DNA of 15,056 bases from Gammaproteobacteria bacterium (GTDB taxonomy: Bacteria; Pseudomonadota; Gammaproteobacteria; Enterobacterales; Alteromonadaceae), in assembly GCA_023481025.1 (NCBI GenBank), contig JAMCWV010000168.1, positions 1 to 15,056 of the forward strand, in the 5' to 3' direction. Shown piece after piece: positions 6,539 through 14,316 of this stretch. Within the stretch, counting starts at the first letter, position 1. Every line of letters begins with the position of its first letter. The notes under the pieces were generated by a model that did no database searches, was not told the DNA's origin, and saw nothing but the letters and a program-made list of their open reading frames with translations. The position numbers and the translations under genes are program-made.

Positions 6539-7528
6539 TTATGCTTTACGGGATAAATTATAGTTCAAGCCGACCAGGGCAATGAGTAATAAAGCGCCAA
6601 CGGCATTGTGCGCAACGGCAACTGCCAATGGCAGACTGAACACTACATTACTAACTCCCAGCGCCAATTGCACGACCAATAACGCAGTGATAACAAACGC
6701 GCTGTTCTTGAACAGTTGAGTCTGCGCCTGTGCCCACAGCTTAAACAGCAGGAAACCAAGCACTAAGGTCGTCACAATGGCGCCAATACGGTGCATCACA
6801 TGCATGGTCATTCGCTCGGCATAACTGTGCACACCAAATTCATAGGTAGCAGCCTGGGGCAGGCTAAACGCACCTGCAAAGTCTAATTGCGACACCCACG
6901 AACCTTCGCACACCGGCAGCTCGGTGCAGGCCAGTGCTGCATAATTTGCAGCCACCCAACCACCGAGGGCGATCTGACCAACCACCACTATCATGCTAAA
7001 TGCTGCTAGCGAGCGTAGTTTGCGAAGGGCGGGGTCACCACCGGGTGCCCGGTAAGGCGTTTCCCGCAAATAAAGTAAATAAAGTAGAGAGAAGGTAGTG
7101 AAGCCACCGAGTAAATGCAACATCACTATCACCGGCTGCAGCATCATGGTCACGGTCCACATGCCAAGTGCCGCCTGCCAACATATTAAAATCAGTAGGA
7201 ATATGGGCAATTTAAGCGGTTGATGATGGGTATCCGCTTTTTTGCGGCGGCGAATGGCGACTACAGCAATTGCTAGTACGAGGAACCCTAATGTACCTGC
7301 GGCATAGCGGTGAATCATCTCGTTCCAGGCTTTCTGGGTATCCAAAGGCGCATCAGGAAAAGCTTCGACGGCGATGGCCTGACGACTTTCACTTTGCGGT
7401 ACGCTAAGGAAGCCGTAACAACCTGGCCAATCAGGGCAGCCAAGACCTGCGTCTGTCAGGCGGGTAAAAGCACCCAATACAATGACAATAAAACAGAAAA
7501 CCAGGGAAAACCTAACCAGTTTGCGCAT
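6539..7528 (-). CDS. ctaA: Heme A synthase (CtaA/COX15 family)
   Basis: CtaA oxidises the C8 methyl of heme O to a formyl group, giving heme A. Numbered from ATG 7528 (329 aa), the protein has about eight hydrophobic segments and the paired heme-ligand histidines of its two similar halves: H73 (EMIHRYAAG), H138 (MLHLLGG), H246 (HVMHRIGAIV) and H307 (AHNAVGALL). Cysteine pairs lie in periplasmic loops: C31/C37 (GLGCPDWPGC) and C201/C207 (CTELPVC). The frame also allows GTG 7531 or TTG 7534, directly after the previous stop codon (7535); I choose the ATG, with GGGG nine bases upstream, but the three cannot be separated firmly. It follows the Sco-like gene with almost no gap. Confidence 0.94.
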   Translation of the reverse strand: MRKLVRFSLVFCFIVIVLGAFTRLTDAGLGCPDWPGCYGFLSVPQSESRQAIAVEAFPDAPLDTQKAWNEMIHRYAAGTLGFLVLAIAVVAIRRRKKADTHHQPLKLPIFLLILICWQAALGMWTVTMMLQPVIVMLHLLGGFTTFSLLYLLYLRETPYRAPGGDPALRKLRSLAAFSMIVVVGQIALGGWVAANYAALACTELPVCEGSWVSQLDFAGAFSLPQAATYEFGVHSYAERMTMHVMHRIGAIVTTLVLGFLLFKLWAQAQTQLFKNSAFVITALLVVQLALGVSNVVFSLPLAVAVAHNAVGALLLIALVGLNYNLSRKA

Positions 7529-7534
7529 CACCAA

Positions 7535-8122
7535 TTACCCCACTCGCGACATTTTTAATAATTTTTTTAAGTCATCCAGCAAGTCACGACCGCGTTGAAT
7601 CGCTTGTTCGCGATCACGACTGCCTTCGTACCGCATCATCACAAAACCCATTGGGTCGATAATCAACATACTACCCTCTGGCAGCGCTGCCAGCTCTGCG
7701 TGTAAGTCAGGCAGTACCAGGTAATGCATGCGGCTGTCCGCAGACAGTTGTGGCAGGTTACGCACATCGTCGTCCGCCTGGATAGCAACCGGGCTGACCC
7801 GTGAACTTTCGCGGCCTAATGCCAGGTCAACCTGGTTAATCACATACAAACCGTTGACACAGAGGTCATCACAATCTGCAGGCACACGATAAGCAATGCG
7901 CCAGTGTTGTGGCATCTGCTCATTCTCTGCTGCGCTGGTTTCAAGCGGCGGTTCGAGCAGAACGCCCTTGTTGGTGACACCGGGGTTGTACCACCCCATG
8001 TCGAGAATGACCTTAGCGCCGGCCAGGGGAATCACGAAACACAGAAATACGCCGATAAACAGGCGGCGGTTCTTTCTGGTACGCAGAGCCTCTTGTTGCT
8101 GCTTGGTGTCTTGTTGACTCAT
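7535..8122 (-). CDS. Membrane-anchored Sco/thioredoxin-like protein of the cox cluster, lacking the distal histidine
   Basis: The 195-residue protein has a basic N-terminus (RTRKNRR, 14-20), one transmembrane segment (about 21-38) and a probable periplasmic domain. Its core lines up with the Sco protein of the same cluster: W74 precedes C84 by ten residues and C84-DDL-C88 forms CxxxC, exactly the W72/C82/C86 spacing in Sco. The C-terminal SMLIIDPMGFVMMRY (151-165) matches Sco IILINPRGHQQAVF. The segment before it (ALPEGS) lacks the Sco histidine that completes the copper site. As I recall, an uncharacterised gene occupies this same position between surf1 and ctaA in Pseudomonas cox clusters. 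A role in thiol redox or copper handling during oxidase assembly is inference. ATG 8122 has GGAG ten bases upstream. Confidence 0.8.
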   Translation of the reverse strand: MSQQDTKQQQEALRTRKNRRLFIGVFLCFVIPLAGAKVILDMGWYNPGVTNKGVLLEPPLETSAAENEQMPQHWRIAYRVPADCDDLCVNGLYVINQVDLALGRESSRVSPVAIQADDDVRNLPQLSADSRMHYLVLPDLHAELAALPEGSMLIIDPMGFVMMRYEGSRDREQAIQRGRDLLDDLKKLLKMSRVG

Positions 8123-8149
8123 TATTATTATTCTCCGCGAACGTTATTT

Positions 8150-8890
8150 TTATTTTGTTGTTTGTTTCGACTTCGGTGCACGCCGGCTAGCGATCAAAAA
8201 AATCACCAATGCGGCGATAGCTAAACCGAACCATTGCACCGCATAGGCATAATGGCGATGGGGTTCGCTCACCACCACAGGCCATTCCCGCGCAAAACCG
8301 ATGTCTTGTGATTCATCCAATAACACACTAAAAGGGACTAAATCCAGATTCATTTGCTGATTAATGGCAGCGAGTTCGAGGTATTGAATGCGTTGCGGCA
8401 GCGTTGCTGTGAAGCTTTGTTCACGCAGCAAAAAGGGGCGTTCTGCAGGGTAGTGAACACGGCCTACAATATTGACTGTGCCTGCAGGCATTTCAACATC
8501 GGGAAGGGTGTCGCGACCACCGGGCAACGCCACCCAGCCTAAATTAACCGCCAGTCGTTGTGTCAACTGTGGGCTGGTTAGTAATCCGATCACGTGGTAA
8601 CCAACCCGACCTGCATAGATCTGGTTATCAAGTAAAAAGTACTGTCCGGCTTCGAATTCACCGCGCACTTGAACCTGATCATCAGTTTGCAGATCAGCAG
8701 CGTCAATGAGTGACTGGCTCAAGGTTTGCGGCCCGCGTGACAATGCGCTCGCATGTTGATCAATAATGGCTTGTTTTTCCTGGCCGCGATCGATTTGCCA
8801 CAGTCCCAGCTTGACCAGGACCACGATTGCAAGCACAGTAACCACTAATGCCACTAAGGTGGATCTTTTATTCAGGCCAATGAACGACAT
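8150..8890 (-). CDS. SURF1 family cytochrome c oxidase assembly protein
   Basis: Surf1/Shy1 proteins sit in the inner membrane and help place heme a in oxidase subunit I. Numbered from ATG 8890, the 246-residue protein has the classic layout: an N-terminal transmembrane helix (about 10-29) running into LGLWQIDRGQEK (28-39), a periplasmic domain, and a C-terminal helix after HYAYAVQWFGLA. The frame could also start at TTG 8899; ATG 8890 is preferred, with AGG nine bases upstream. It is divergent from the DUF2909 gene, 24 bp between starts, so a promoter for surf1 and the downstream assembly genes would have to lie in this gap or inside the DUF2909 gene, unless transcription continues from coxC. 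Confidence 0.93.
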   Translation of the reverse strand: MSFIGLNKRSTLVALVVTVLAIVVLVKLGLWQIDRGQEKQAIIDQHASALSRGPQTLSQSLIDAADLQTDDQVQVRGEFEAGQYFLLDNQIYAGRVGYHVIGLLTSPQLTQRLAVNLGWVALPGGRDTLPDVEMPAGTVNIVGRVHYPAERPFLLREQSFTATLPQRIQYLELAAINQQMNLDLVPFSVLLDESQDIGFAREWPVVVSEPHRHYAYAVQWFGLAIAALVIFLIASRRAPKSKQTTK

Positions 8891-8914
8891 AATAACCAAC
8901 CTGGGGGAAACTGC

Positions 8915-9133
8915 GTGATAAACATCATTTTAAAAGTACTGCTCGCTGCGCTACTACTGTATGTGATTTACAACTTATTCAAGGGCTTATTCACTTTCTT
9001 AAAACAAGACGGTGAAGGACCCAGAATGTCCCACTATATTGGTCGCCGCGTTCTGTTTTCCGCGATTGCCATTGTGATTATCTTGATTGCGTTAGCCACT
9101 GGAGTGGTAACACCAAACCCTAGACCGTACTAA
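8915..9133 (+). CDS. Twin transmembrane helix small protein (DUF2909 family)
   Basis: This 72-residue protein has two hydrophobic helices (about 7-27 and 47-66) joined by a polar loop (FLKQDGEGPRMSHYIGRR). The second helix is followed by the short tail PNPRPY. Size, the two helices and position fit DUF2909. The start is GTG 8915, supported by GGGGGA at 8903-8908. The gene lies inside the oxidase cluster in the opposite direction, between coxC and surf1, as I recall also for Pseudomonas. Function is unknown; its constant place suggests a link to oxidase assembly or stability (inference). A strong terminator follows. Confidence 0.88.
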   Translation: MINIILKVLLAALLLYVIYNLFKGLFTFLKQDGEGPRMSHYIGRRVLFSAIAIVIILIALATGVVTPNPRPY

Positions 9134-9170
9134 CTCAGTCAGCGGGCAGTTTGGTACATATTGATTGAAC

Positions 9171-9203
9171 AACGCCGCAGGGGTCTACCTGCGGCGTTTT
9201 TTT
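9171..9203 (+). terminator. Intrinsic terminator of the DUF2909 gene
   Basis: An 11-bp perfect stem AACGCCGCAGG/CCTGCGGCGTT with a 6-base loop (GGTCTA) is followed by a run of seven T. It is oriented for the plus strand and ends five bases before the coxC stop codon. On the minus strand the hairpin is followed by GTTCAATCAA, not a T-run, so it should stop DUF2909 transcripts rather than those coming from coxC. Confidence 0.93.
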
Positions 9204-9208
9204 ATTGC

Positions 9209-10093
9209 TTAAACAATGTAGACGAAGAAAAAGAGGATAATCCAAACGACGTCGACAAAGTGCCAATACCAGACGCTGGCTTCAAACGCGAACTGGTTAT
9301 CTTTATTAAAATGTCCCTTGGTGACCCGGAAGAACATCACAATCAGCATGATAGCGCCAAGGGTCACATGCAGGCCATGAAAGCCGGTCATCATAAAGAA
9401 CGTGTTGCCGTAAACCCCAGACTGGAGGGTTAAGCCAAGGTCACGATAGGCATGCACATACTCATACATCTGTAAGCTCAGGAAGATCAGGCCAAGGACA
9501 ATCGTGATACCCAACCATAACTTCAGCGCGCCACGCTTGTCGTGTTCCAGACCATGATGGGCAAAGTGAAGGGTGACCGACGATATCACCAGAATGATGG
9601 TGTTCATCAACGGTAAGCCCCAGCCCATGGCCTGGGTTTCCCGGCCATCCGGCGTTGTCGTTAACGGCCAGATAGCTTCAAACGCGGGCCATAAGACTTC
9701 ACCTGTCATCACATTGTTACTGGCGCCGCCTAACCATGGCACAGCAATCATTCGGGTATAGAAAAGCGCCCCGAAGAAGGCGAGGAAGAACATCACCTCA
9801 GAGAAAATAAACCAGCTCATCCCCTGACGGTACGAGCGACTCATCTGTGCACTATACAAACCCTGGTGCGATTCGTTGATTTGGTCACGGAACCAGCCCA
9901 CTAGCATGACTATTAAGACCACAATACCGGCCAGTAGCACCCAGTGCCCAAAACCAGCTTCCTGATTTGACCATTCAATCGTGTAATGCGCCGCACCAAA
10001 GGCAATTAAACCAAGGGCAACGGCACCCACCAAAGGCCAGATACTGGAATCTGGCACGTAATACTTTTCATGTTGTGTATTTTCTGAACTCAT
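9209..10093 (-). CDS. coxC: Cytochrome c oxidase subunit III
   Basis: Subunit III is an integral membrane part of the aa3-type oxidase core and stabilises proton uptake in subunit I. The protein from ATG 10093 has 294 residues and about seven hydrophobic segments. Family landmarks are RQGMSWFIFSEVMFF (89-103) with the conserved Glu, TGFHGLHV (236-243) and FEASVWYWHFVDVVW (270-284) near the C-terminus. The frame is open to GTG 10129, but that overlaps ctaG by 26 bases; GAGGA eight bases before ATG 10093 decides the start and leaves a 10-base gap. It is the last structural gene of the core set. Confidence 0.96.
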   Translation of the reverse strand: MSSENTQHEKYYVPDSSIWPLVGAVALGLIAFGAAHYTIEWSNQEAGFGHWVLLAGIVVLIVMLVGWFRDQINESHQGLYSAQMSRSYRQGMSWFIFSEVMFFLAFFGALFYTRMIAVPWLGGASNNVMTGEVLWPAFEAIWPLTTTPDGRETQAMGWGLPLMNTIILVISSVTLHFAHHGLEHDKRGALKLWLGITIVLGLIFLSLQMYEYVHAYRDLGLTLQSGVYGNTFFMMTGFHGLHVTLGAIMLIVMFFRVTKGHFNKDNQFAFEASVWYWHFVDVVWIILFFFVYIV

Positions 10094-10103
10094 TATGTGT
10101 TCC

Positions 10104-10682
10104 TCACTCAGACGTGTCGACAACGACACGTCCTTGGGCCGCGGCTTCTGTCATGTCGTACATCATGTAAGACAAAGTTAAAGTGCGAATGTGATTAGGA
10201 ATATCCGGGTCAACGTAAAATTGCATCGGCATCACTGTGGTGTGACCTGCTGCCAGCGGTTGATTCTGGAAGCAAAAGCACTCCGTTTTTAGCAAGTAGG
10301 GCGCTGCTTCACCGGGCGCGACTGACGGTAAAGCCTGTCCTGTCATGTCACGACCAGTGCGATTTTGTGCGGTAAAGTTCACAGTCTTCGTTTCGCCGGG
10401 GTGAACCTGCATACGTCTTACCTCGGCGTCAAACTGCCAGGGTAATCCGCGGTTCACTCGGGTATGAAACTCAATCGTCACCAGACGACTGGTATCAATA
10501 CGGTTACCATCAGCAGTTGCGGCCGCACTATTACTGGTGCGGCCGTTAAAACCTGTGACTTCACAGAACTTTTCGTAAAGCGGCACCAGAGCAAAACCAA
10601 ACGCAAACATTAAAACAACCGTCGCCAACAGGCGGGTGATCATCTTACTGTTGTCAATTTTGGGACGTTGTTGTTCGCTCAT
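10104..10682 (-). CDS. ctaG: Cytochrome c oxidase assembly protein CtaG (Cox11 family), CuB chaperone
   Basis: Cox11/CtaG delivers copper to the CuB site of subunit I from the periplasmic side of the membrane. The 192-residue protein has one N-terminal transmembrane segment (about 16-35), then YEKFCEVTGFNG (36-47) with conserved C40. The beta-sandwich domain carries the signature CFCF (135-138), whose C135 and C137 bind copper. TMPMQFYVDPDIP-like residues (149-161) and the SYMMYD C-terminal strand are also typical. ATG 10682 has GAGG six bases upstream. The gene sits between coxA and coxC, the usual proteobacterial place. It is unrelated to the Bacillus protein also named CtaG. Confidence 0.96.
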   Translation of the reverse strand: MSEQQRPKIDNSKMITRLLATVVLMFAFGFALVPLYEKFCEVTGFNGRTSNSAAATADGNRIDTSRLVTIEFHTRVNRGLPWQFDAEVRRMQVHPGETKTVNFTAQNRTGRDMTGQALPSVAPGEAAPYLLKTECFCFQNQPLAAGHTTVMPMQFYVDPDIPNHIRTLTLSYMMYDMTEAAAQGRVVVDTSE

Positions 10683-10694
10683 ATCAAACCTCGC

Positions 10695-12299
10695 TTAACG
10701 GACCGGTTCGGTGATTTTGGGTGGTGTATCAAATGTATGATACGGCGCTGGTGAAGGGACTTCCCATTCCAGGCCTTCTGCACCCTCCCAAGGTTTCGCT
10801 GGGGCAACTTCGCCTTTCTTGGCCATACATTTAAGTACTACGGCAAGGAAGATAAGCTGTGAGAAACCGAACAGGAATGCACCTATGCTGACAATGGCGT
10901 TGATATCCGCAAATTGCAGCGCATAGTCAGGAATCCGTCGAGGCATACCCGCCAGGCCAACAAAGTGCATTGGGAAGAACAGGATATTTACCGACACCAC
11001 AGAACACCAGAAGTGTAACTTGCCTAAGCCCTCGTCAGGCATAACCCCTGACCATTTAGGCAACCAGTAATAGGCAGCGGCCATAATCGAGAACACCGCG
11101 CCACTGACCAGTACATAGTGGAAGTGAGCGACCACAAAGTAAGTGTCATGATACTGATAATCCACAGGTGTCAGCGCCAGCATAATGCCGGAGAAACCAC
11201 CAATGGTGAACAGAATGACAAACGCCAGGGCAAATAGCATCGGCGACTCAAAAGTCATTGCACCGCGCCACATGGTGCTCACCCAGTTAAAGATCTTAAC
11301 CCCGGTAGGTACTGCAATCAGCATCGTCATGTACATAAAGAACAACGACGCGAAGACCGGCATACCGGTGGTGAACATATGATGCGCCCAGACCAGAAAC
11401 GACAGGCCGGCAATAGCTGCAGTTGCGTACACCATCGAGGCATAACCGAACAAAGGCTTACGCGCGAAGGCCGGAATAATCGCTGAGACAATACCAAAGG
11501 ACGGTAAGATCATGATGTAAACTTCCGGGTGACCAAAGAACCAGAACAAATGCTGGAACAATACCGGGTCACCGCCGCCAGCGGCGTCAAAGAAGCTGGT
11601 GGCAAAGTACTTATCGGTTAACACCATGGTCACCACACCCGCGAGCACCGGCATCACCGCAATCAACAGGAACGCAGTGATAAACCAGGTCCACACGAAC
11701 AAAGGCATGCGCATGTAGGTCATCCCCGGTGCCCGCATATTCATAATGGTGACGATGACGTTAATCGCCCCCATGATGGAGGATATCCCCATAATATGAA
11801 TGGCAAACACAAACAATGCGGTGGAATCCGTACTGTAGGTGGTTGATAGCGGTGCATAGAAGGTCCAGCCAAACGCCGGGCCACCCCCAGGCATGAACAT
11901 CGAAGACAACAGAATCAGGAAGGCAAAAGGAAGGATCCAGAAGCTCCAGTTGTTCATTCGTGGTAATGCCATGTCAGGCGCGCCGATCATCATCGGAATC
12001 ATCCAGTTGGCGAGACCTGTAAAGGCAGGCATTACCGCACCGAAGACCATGATCAGGCCGTGCATGGTGGTCATTTGGTTAAAGAAATGAGGGTCTACGA
12101 TTTGCATACCCGGTTGAAACAGTTCGGCACGGATAACCAGTGCCATGGTGCCACCGAGGAAGAACATCAGAAAGCTGAATAATAAATACAGCGTACCGAT
12201 GTCTTTATGGTTGGTGGTAAACAGCCAACGTTTTATGCCCGTGGGCTTATGGTCATGATGGTCGTCATGATCAAGATGTGTATCTACTACTGTGCTCAT
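10695..12299 (-). CDS. coxA: Cytochrome c oxidase subunit I (A1-type heme-copper oxidase)
   Basis: Subunit I holds heme a and the heme a3-CuB centre where O2 is reduced, and pumps protons. From ATG 12299 the protein has 534 residues and about twelve helices. Ligands seen: heme a H80 (TTMHGLIM) and H394; heme a3 H392 (VVAHFHY); CuB H257, H306 and H307, with the cross-linked Y261 in WFFGHPEVY. E259 in that motif and D109 (GAPDMALPRMNN) mark the D-channel, and K335 (VPTGVKIFN) the K-channel; together these define type A1. The N-terminus is His/Asp-rich (HLDHDDHHDH), as in some Pseudomonas relatives. ATG 12305 is also in frame, but it abuts the AAGGGGGG ribosome site, so 12299 is preferred. Confidence 0.97.
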   Translation of the reverse strand: MSTVVDTHLDHDDHHDHKPTGIKRWLFTTNHKDIGTLYLLFSFLMFFLGGTMALVIRAELFQPGMQIVDPHFFNQMTTMHGLIMVFGAVMPAFTGLANWMIPMMIGAPDMALPRMNNWSFWILPFAFLILLSSMFMPGGGPAFGWTFYAPLSTTYSTDSTALFVFAIHIMGISSIMGAINVIVTIMNMRAPGMTYMRMPLFVWTWFITAFLLIAVMPVLAGVVTMVLTDKYFATSFFDAAGGGDPVLFQHLFWFFGHPEVYIMILPSFGIVSAIIPAFARKPLFGYASMVYATAAIAGLSFLVWAHHMFTTGMPVFASLFFMYMTMLIAVPTGVKIFNWVSTMWRGAMTFESPMLFALAFVILFTIGGFSGIMLALTPVDYQYHDTYFVVAHFHYVLVSGAVFSIMAAAYYWLPKWSGVMPDEGLGKLHFWCSVVSVNILFFPMHFVGLAGMPRRIPDYALQFADINAIVSIGAFLFGFSQLIFLAVVLKCMAKKGEVAPAKPWEGAEGLEWEVPSPAPYHTFDTPPKITEPVR

Positions 12300-12311
12300 G
12301 GCCATCCCCCC

Positions 12312-13460
12312 TTAATTAGTGCCTTGAATATAATTATGAATATCAGCGGCCTGCACTTCATCGCCAGTATCGTTACCCCAAGCGTTACGCTCGTAAGTAA
12401 TGACTGCAGCGAGTTCACGCATGCTGAGCTGATCACGGTATGCCTGCATGGCGGTGCCACGCGCGCCGTTAATGACGATATCAAGATGTGAATCCAGTCC
12501 GTCAGGGTCGATTGACATACCTTCACCGGCAAGGGCAGGGAAGACGCCTGGTACACCACTACCATTTGGCTGGTGACAGGCTGCGCATTGCGCGTTGTAA
12601 ACACTTTCACCCATGATCATGAGCTCACTCATGCTCATTTGCATATCAAGCAAGCGTTCCTCTTCAGCGCGTTCTTCAGCTAAGCGAGTTTCTTCGTTGT
12701 TGATCCAGGCCTCAAAGTCCTCTGGCTCAAGCGCAATGACAACTATCGGCATGAACGCATGATCACGGCCACACAGCTCAGCGCACTGACCCCGATAGAT
12801 ACCGGGTTCATTAACCCGAGTCCATGCTTCGTTGATATACCCTGGGTTCGCGTCTTTCTTAATCGCAAACTCCGGTACCCACCAACTATGGATAACATCG
12901 TCGGAGGTGATGAGGAAACGCACCTTACGATCGGTTGGAATCACCAGCGGGCGATCAACTTCAAGCAGGTAATTCTGGCCTTTTTGAAGGTTGCCATACA
13001 CTTGTTCGCGCATGGTTGCCATATTACTGCGGAAGCGGACATCATAGTCGAAATACTCGTAATCCCAGCGCCATTGTGAACCTGTTACCAGCACTGTCAG
13101 ATCTGAATCGTCAGTATCTTCCATGTCGATGAGCAGGAACGTGGCAGGTAATGCCAGGGCAATAAGGATTAAGAATGGAATGATGGTCCAGGCAATTTCA
13201 ACTTTAACATTGTCGTGGAATTTCGCAGGTGTCACGCCCCGGGATTTACGATGACGAATCATCGACCAGAACATAGCGGCAAAAACAAGCACGCCAATCA
13301 CTACACACACGAAAAATGCGTACATATGTAGGGAGTAAACAGAGCCACTAGTGTCAGTCACTCCACGCGTCATATTTAGTTGCAGGCTTTCAGCAAAGGC
13401 AGTTGGCATCACCAATAACGCCGTTAATGCTGTTAGCACGCGGTACAGTCTCGCTTTCAC
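12312..13460 (-). CDS. coxB: Cytochrome c oxidase subunit II with fused cytochrome c domain (caa3-like)
   Basis: Subunit II takes electrons from cytochrome c through CuA. The 382-residue protein has a signal peptide (1-23, ending AFA), two membrane helices (about 43-67 and 88-111) and a CuA domain: aromatic SQWRWDYEY (128-136), and ligands H191, C226, E228, C230, H234 and M237 (CAELCGRDHAFM). A charged Glu/Ala-rich linker (about 255-270) joins a C-terminal class I cytochrome c domain with C292-AA-C295-H296 and probable axial M338 (GTAMQAY). The fused heme domain can receive electrons directly from donors. The start is GTG 13460 with GAGGAG seven bases upstream; the nearby ATG is in another frame. 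It is first in the operon, 12 bases before coxA. Confidence 0.96.
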   Translation of the reverse strand: MKARLYRVLTALTALLVMPTAFAESLQLNMTRGVTDTSGSVYSLHMYAFFVCVVIGVLVFAAMFWSMIRHRKSRGVTPAKFHDNVKVEIAWTIIPFLILIALALPATFLLIDMEDTDDSDLTVLVTGSQWRWDYEYFDYDVRFRSNMATMREQVYGNLQKGQNYLLEVDRPLVIPTDRKVRFLITSDDVIHSWWVPEFAIKKDANPGYINEAWTRVNEPGIYRGQCAELCGRDHAFMPIVVIALEPEDFEAWINNEETRLAEERAEEERLLDMQMSMSELMIMGESVYNAQCAACHQPNGSGVPGVFPALAGEGMSIDPDGLDSHLDIVINGARGTAMQAYRDQLSMRELAAVITYERNAWGNDTGDEVQAADIHNYIQGTN

Positions 13461-13750
13461 TCGACATCTCCTCTTGGTCTTTTGTTGCCTGATTGCGGCG
13501 GGGGCAATCGCAACGCCAGAACAAAGAGGTCAGCAAGAATCGGAACGGCTTTTCCCCGGAAATCGCAGTTCTCGCTTAACCCTTTGTTATCGTTTTAATT
13601 ATTATTCCTGCATGCACAGGCTTGTTGTTTTTTTAGGTTATTCTGCGATCGCACGCCACAATCCTTATGGTTCTGGTCAGATTGACAGCAATGACGTGTA
13701 ACAGCGTTTTAGGACATATTGTCGCAGATCAAAATAGCATCATATTTGTT
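13461..13750. other. Leader and putative control region of the cox operon; no convincing gene
   Basis: About 290 bp precede coxB on the minus strand. I see no confident -35/-10 pair. Visible structure includes a 6-bp stem GATTGC/GCAATC (13491-13509) in the likely 5' leader, TTTCCCCGGAAA (13551-13562), a 10-bp palindrome TGCGATCGCA (13644-13653), and the minus-strand motif TGCGA repeated four times (near 13510, 13567, 13652 and 13722). A plus-strand open frame crosses most of the region up to 13701, but it has no sensible start or ribosome site of its own and is not called. Confidence 0.4.
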
Positions 13751-13780
13751 AAGAAAAAAGGGGCTGTTGTTAACAGCCCC
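13751..13780 (-). terminator. Intrinsic terminator of the lexA-sulA operon
   Basis: Read on the minus strand, GGGGCTGTT and AACAGCCCC form a perfect 9-bp stem around a 3-base loop (13760-13780), followed by TTTTTTCTT (13759-13751). It begins 20 bases after the sulA stop codon. It separates SOS transcripts from the cox control region downstream. On the plus strand no T-run follows. Confidence 0.92.
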
Positions 13781-13788
13781 TTGGGGGA

Positions 13789-13800
13789 CCCCTGCAGGGG
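13789..13800. repeat. 12-bp palindrome abutting the sulA stop codon
   Basis: CCCCTGCAGGGG is a perfect palindrome ending at the base next to the sulA stop codon (13801-13803). GGGGG just beyond it can also pair with the CCCC. It may form a small secondary hairpin ahead of the true terminator. No known role. Confidence 0.4.
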
Positions 13801-14316
13801 TTAGTGGAGTGGAGTCTTTTCGGGGTTCTCGCTATACAGCAATGTGTTGGCCTGCGTGTGACGGCGGGCTAATTGCAGGCGCTGAGCGTCGCGGGAATGG
13901 CACTGGCCCAACCAGGCAATAATTAACGCACTATTACCGAGTAGTAGCGCCTGTTCTGCGGCCCATGCTCTATTTTCACTGTCGCTGGGGCGTAACCAAC
14001 GCACCCGATGTGCGGGCACGCCGCAATGATCGATAAGTTGGGTCAGTTCTGCACTGGAAATGGTGTTTGGTTGACCAATGATGGTCACCCAGTGTCCGGC
14101 CATGTCAGTGTCATTGGCGCAATTTTTTAGCGCGGTAGTGACTTCGGCGACCTGCTGGTGACGATCACTGAACTCACTGGCGGCACACAGTTCGAGCGTG
14201 GGTGCTGGTCGCTGACCATTGGTTTGCTGAGGAAAATTGCTTATCGTAGCAAATGCGGCCTCAGTGGGTACTGACCAAAGTCCTGGGTGGCGATGTTGTT
14301 TGCTTGTTGGGTTCAT
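13801..14316 (-). CDS. sulA: SulA-like SOS cell division inhibitor
   Basis: SulA blocks FtsZ polymerisation after DNA damage. The 171-residue protein is divergent overall, but its second half follows the SulA pattern: [20 protein letters not shown] (76-95), [12 protein letters not shown] (99-110), and [12 protein letters not shown] (127-138), which parallels GNYSVVIGWLAD of E. coli SulA. A region of small and polar residues ([12 protein letters not shown]) then matches the family end. It overlaps lexA by four bases (ATGA, 14313-14316), with GGAG seven bases before its ATG inside lexA, so it is translationally coupled and SOS controlled. The lexA-sulA pair is as in Pseudomonas. The first 70 residues show no domain I can name. 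Recognition rests on the motif comparison and operon position. Confidence 0.85.
   Translation of the reverse strand: MNPTSKQHRHPGLWSVPTEAAFATISNFPQQTNGQRPAPTLELCAASEFSDRHQQVAEVTTALKNCANDTDMAGHWVTIIGQPNTISSAELTQLIDHCGVPAHRVRWLRPSDSENRAWAAEQALLLGNSALIIAWLGQCHSRDAQRLQLARRHTQANTLLYSENPEKTPLH

Noticed and set aside
12260..12299. His/Asp-rich N-terminus of CoxA as a possible new metal-binding tail.
   Set aside because: As I recall, similar His-rich starts occur in Pseudomonas CoxA proteins, so it is probably a lineage feature rather than something new.
12296..12610. Minus-strand open frame inside the 3' end of coxB in another frame.
   Set aside because: It fully overlaps the cytochrome c domain of coxB, which is clearly coding in its own frame. 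It shows no domain.
13644..13653. GCGATCGC core (HIP1-like octamer) in the cox leader.
   Set aside because: HIP1 is meaningful only as an abundant genomic repeat in cyanobacteria. I noticed it here only in this leader, and the gene content is gammaproteobacterial.
13351..13701. Plus-strand open frame of 116 codons covering the coxB start and the upstream region, containing a signal-peptide-like stretch (HLLLVFCCLIAAGAIA).
   Set aside because: Its first third is antisense to coxB, there is no ATG/GTG with a ribosome site before the hydrophobic part, and the rest resembles no protein I know. The hydrophobic run is probably chance in a leader region.
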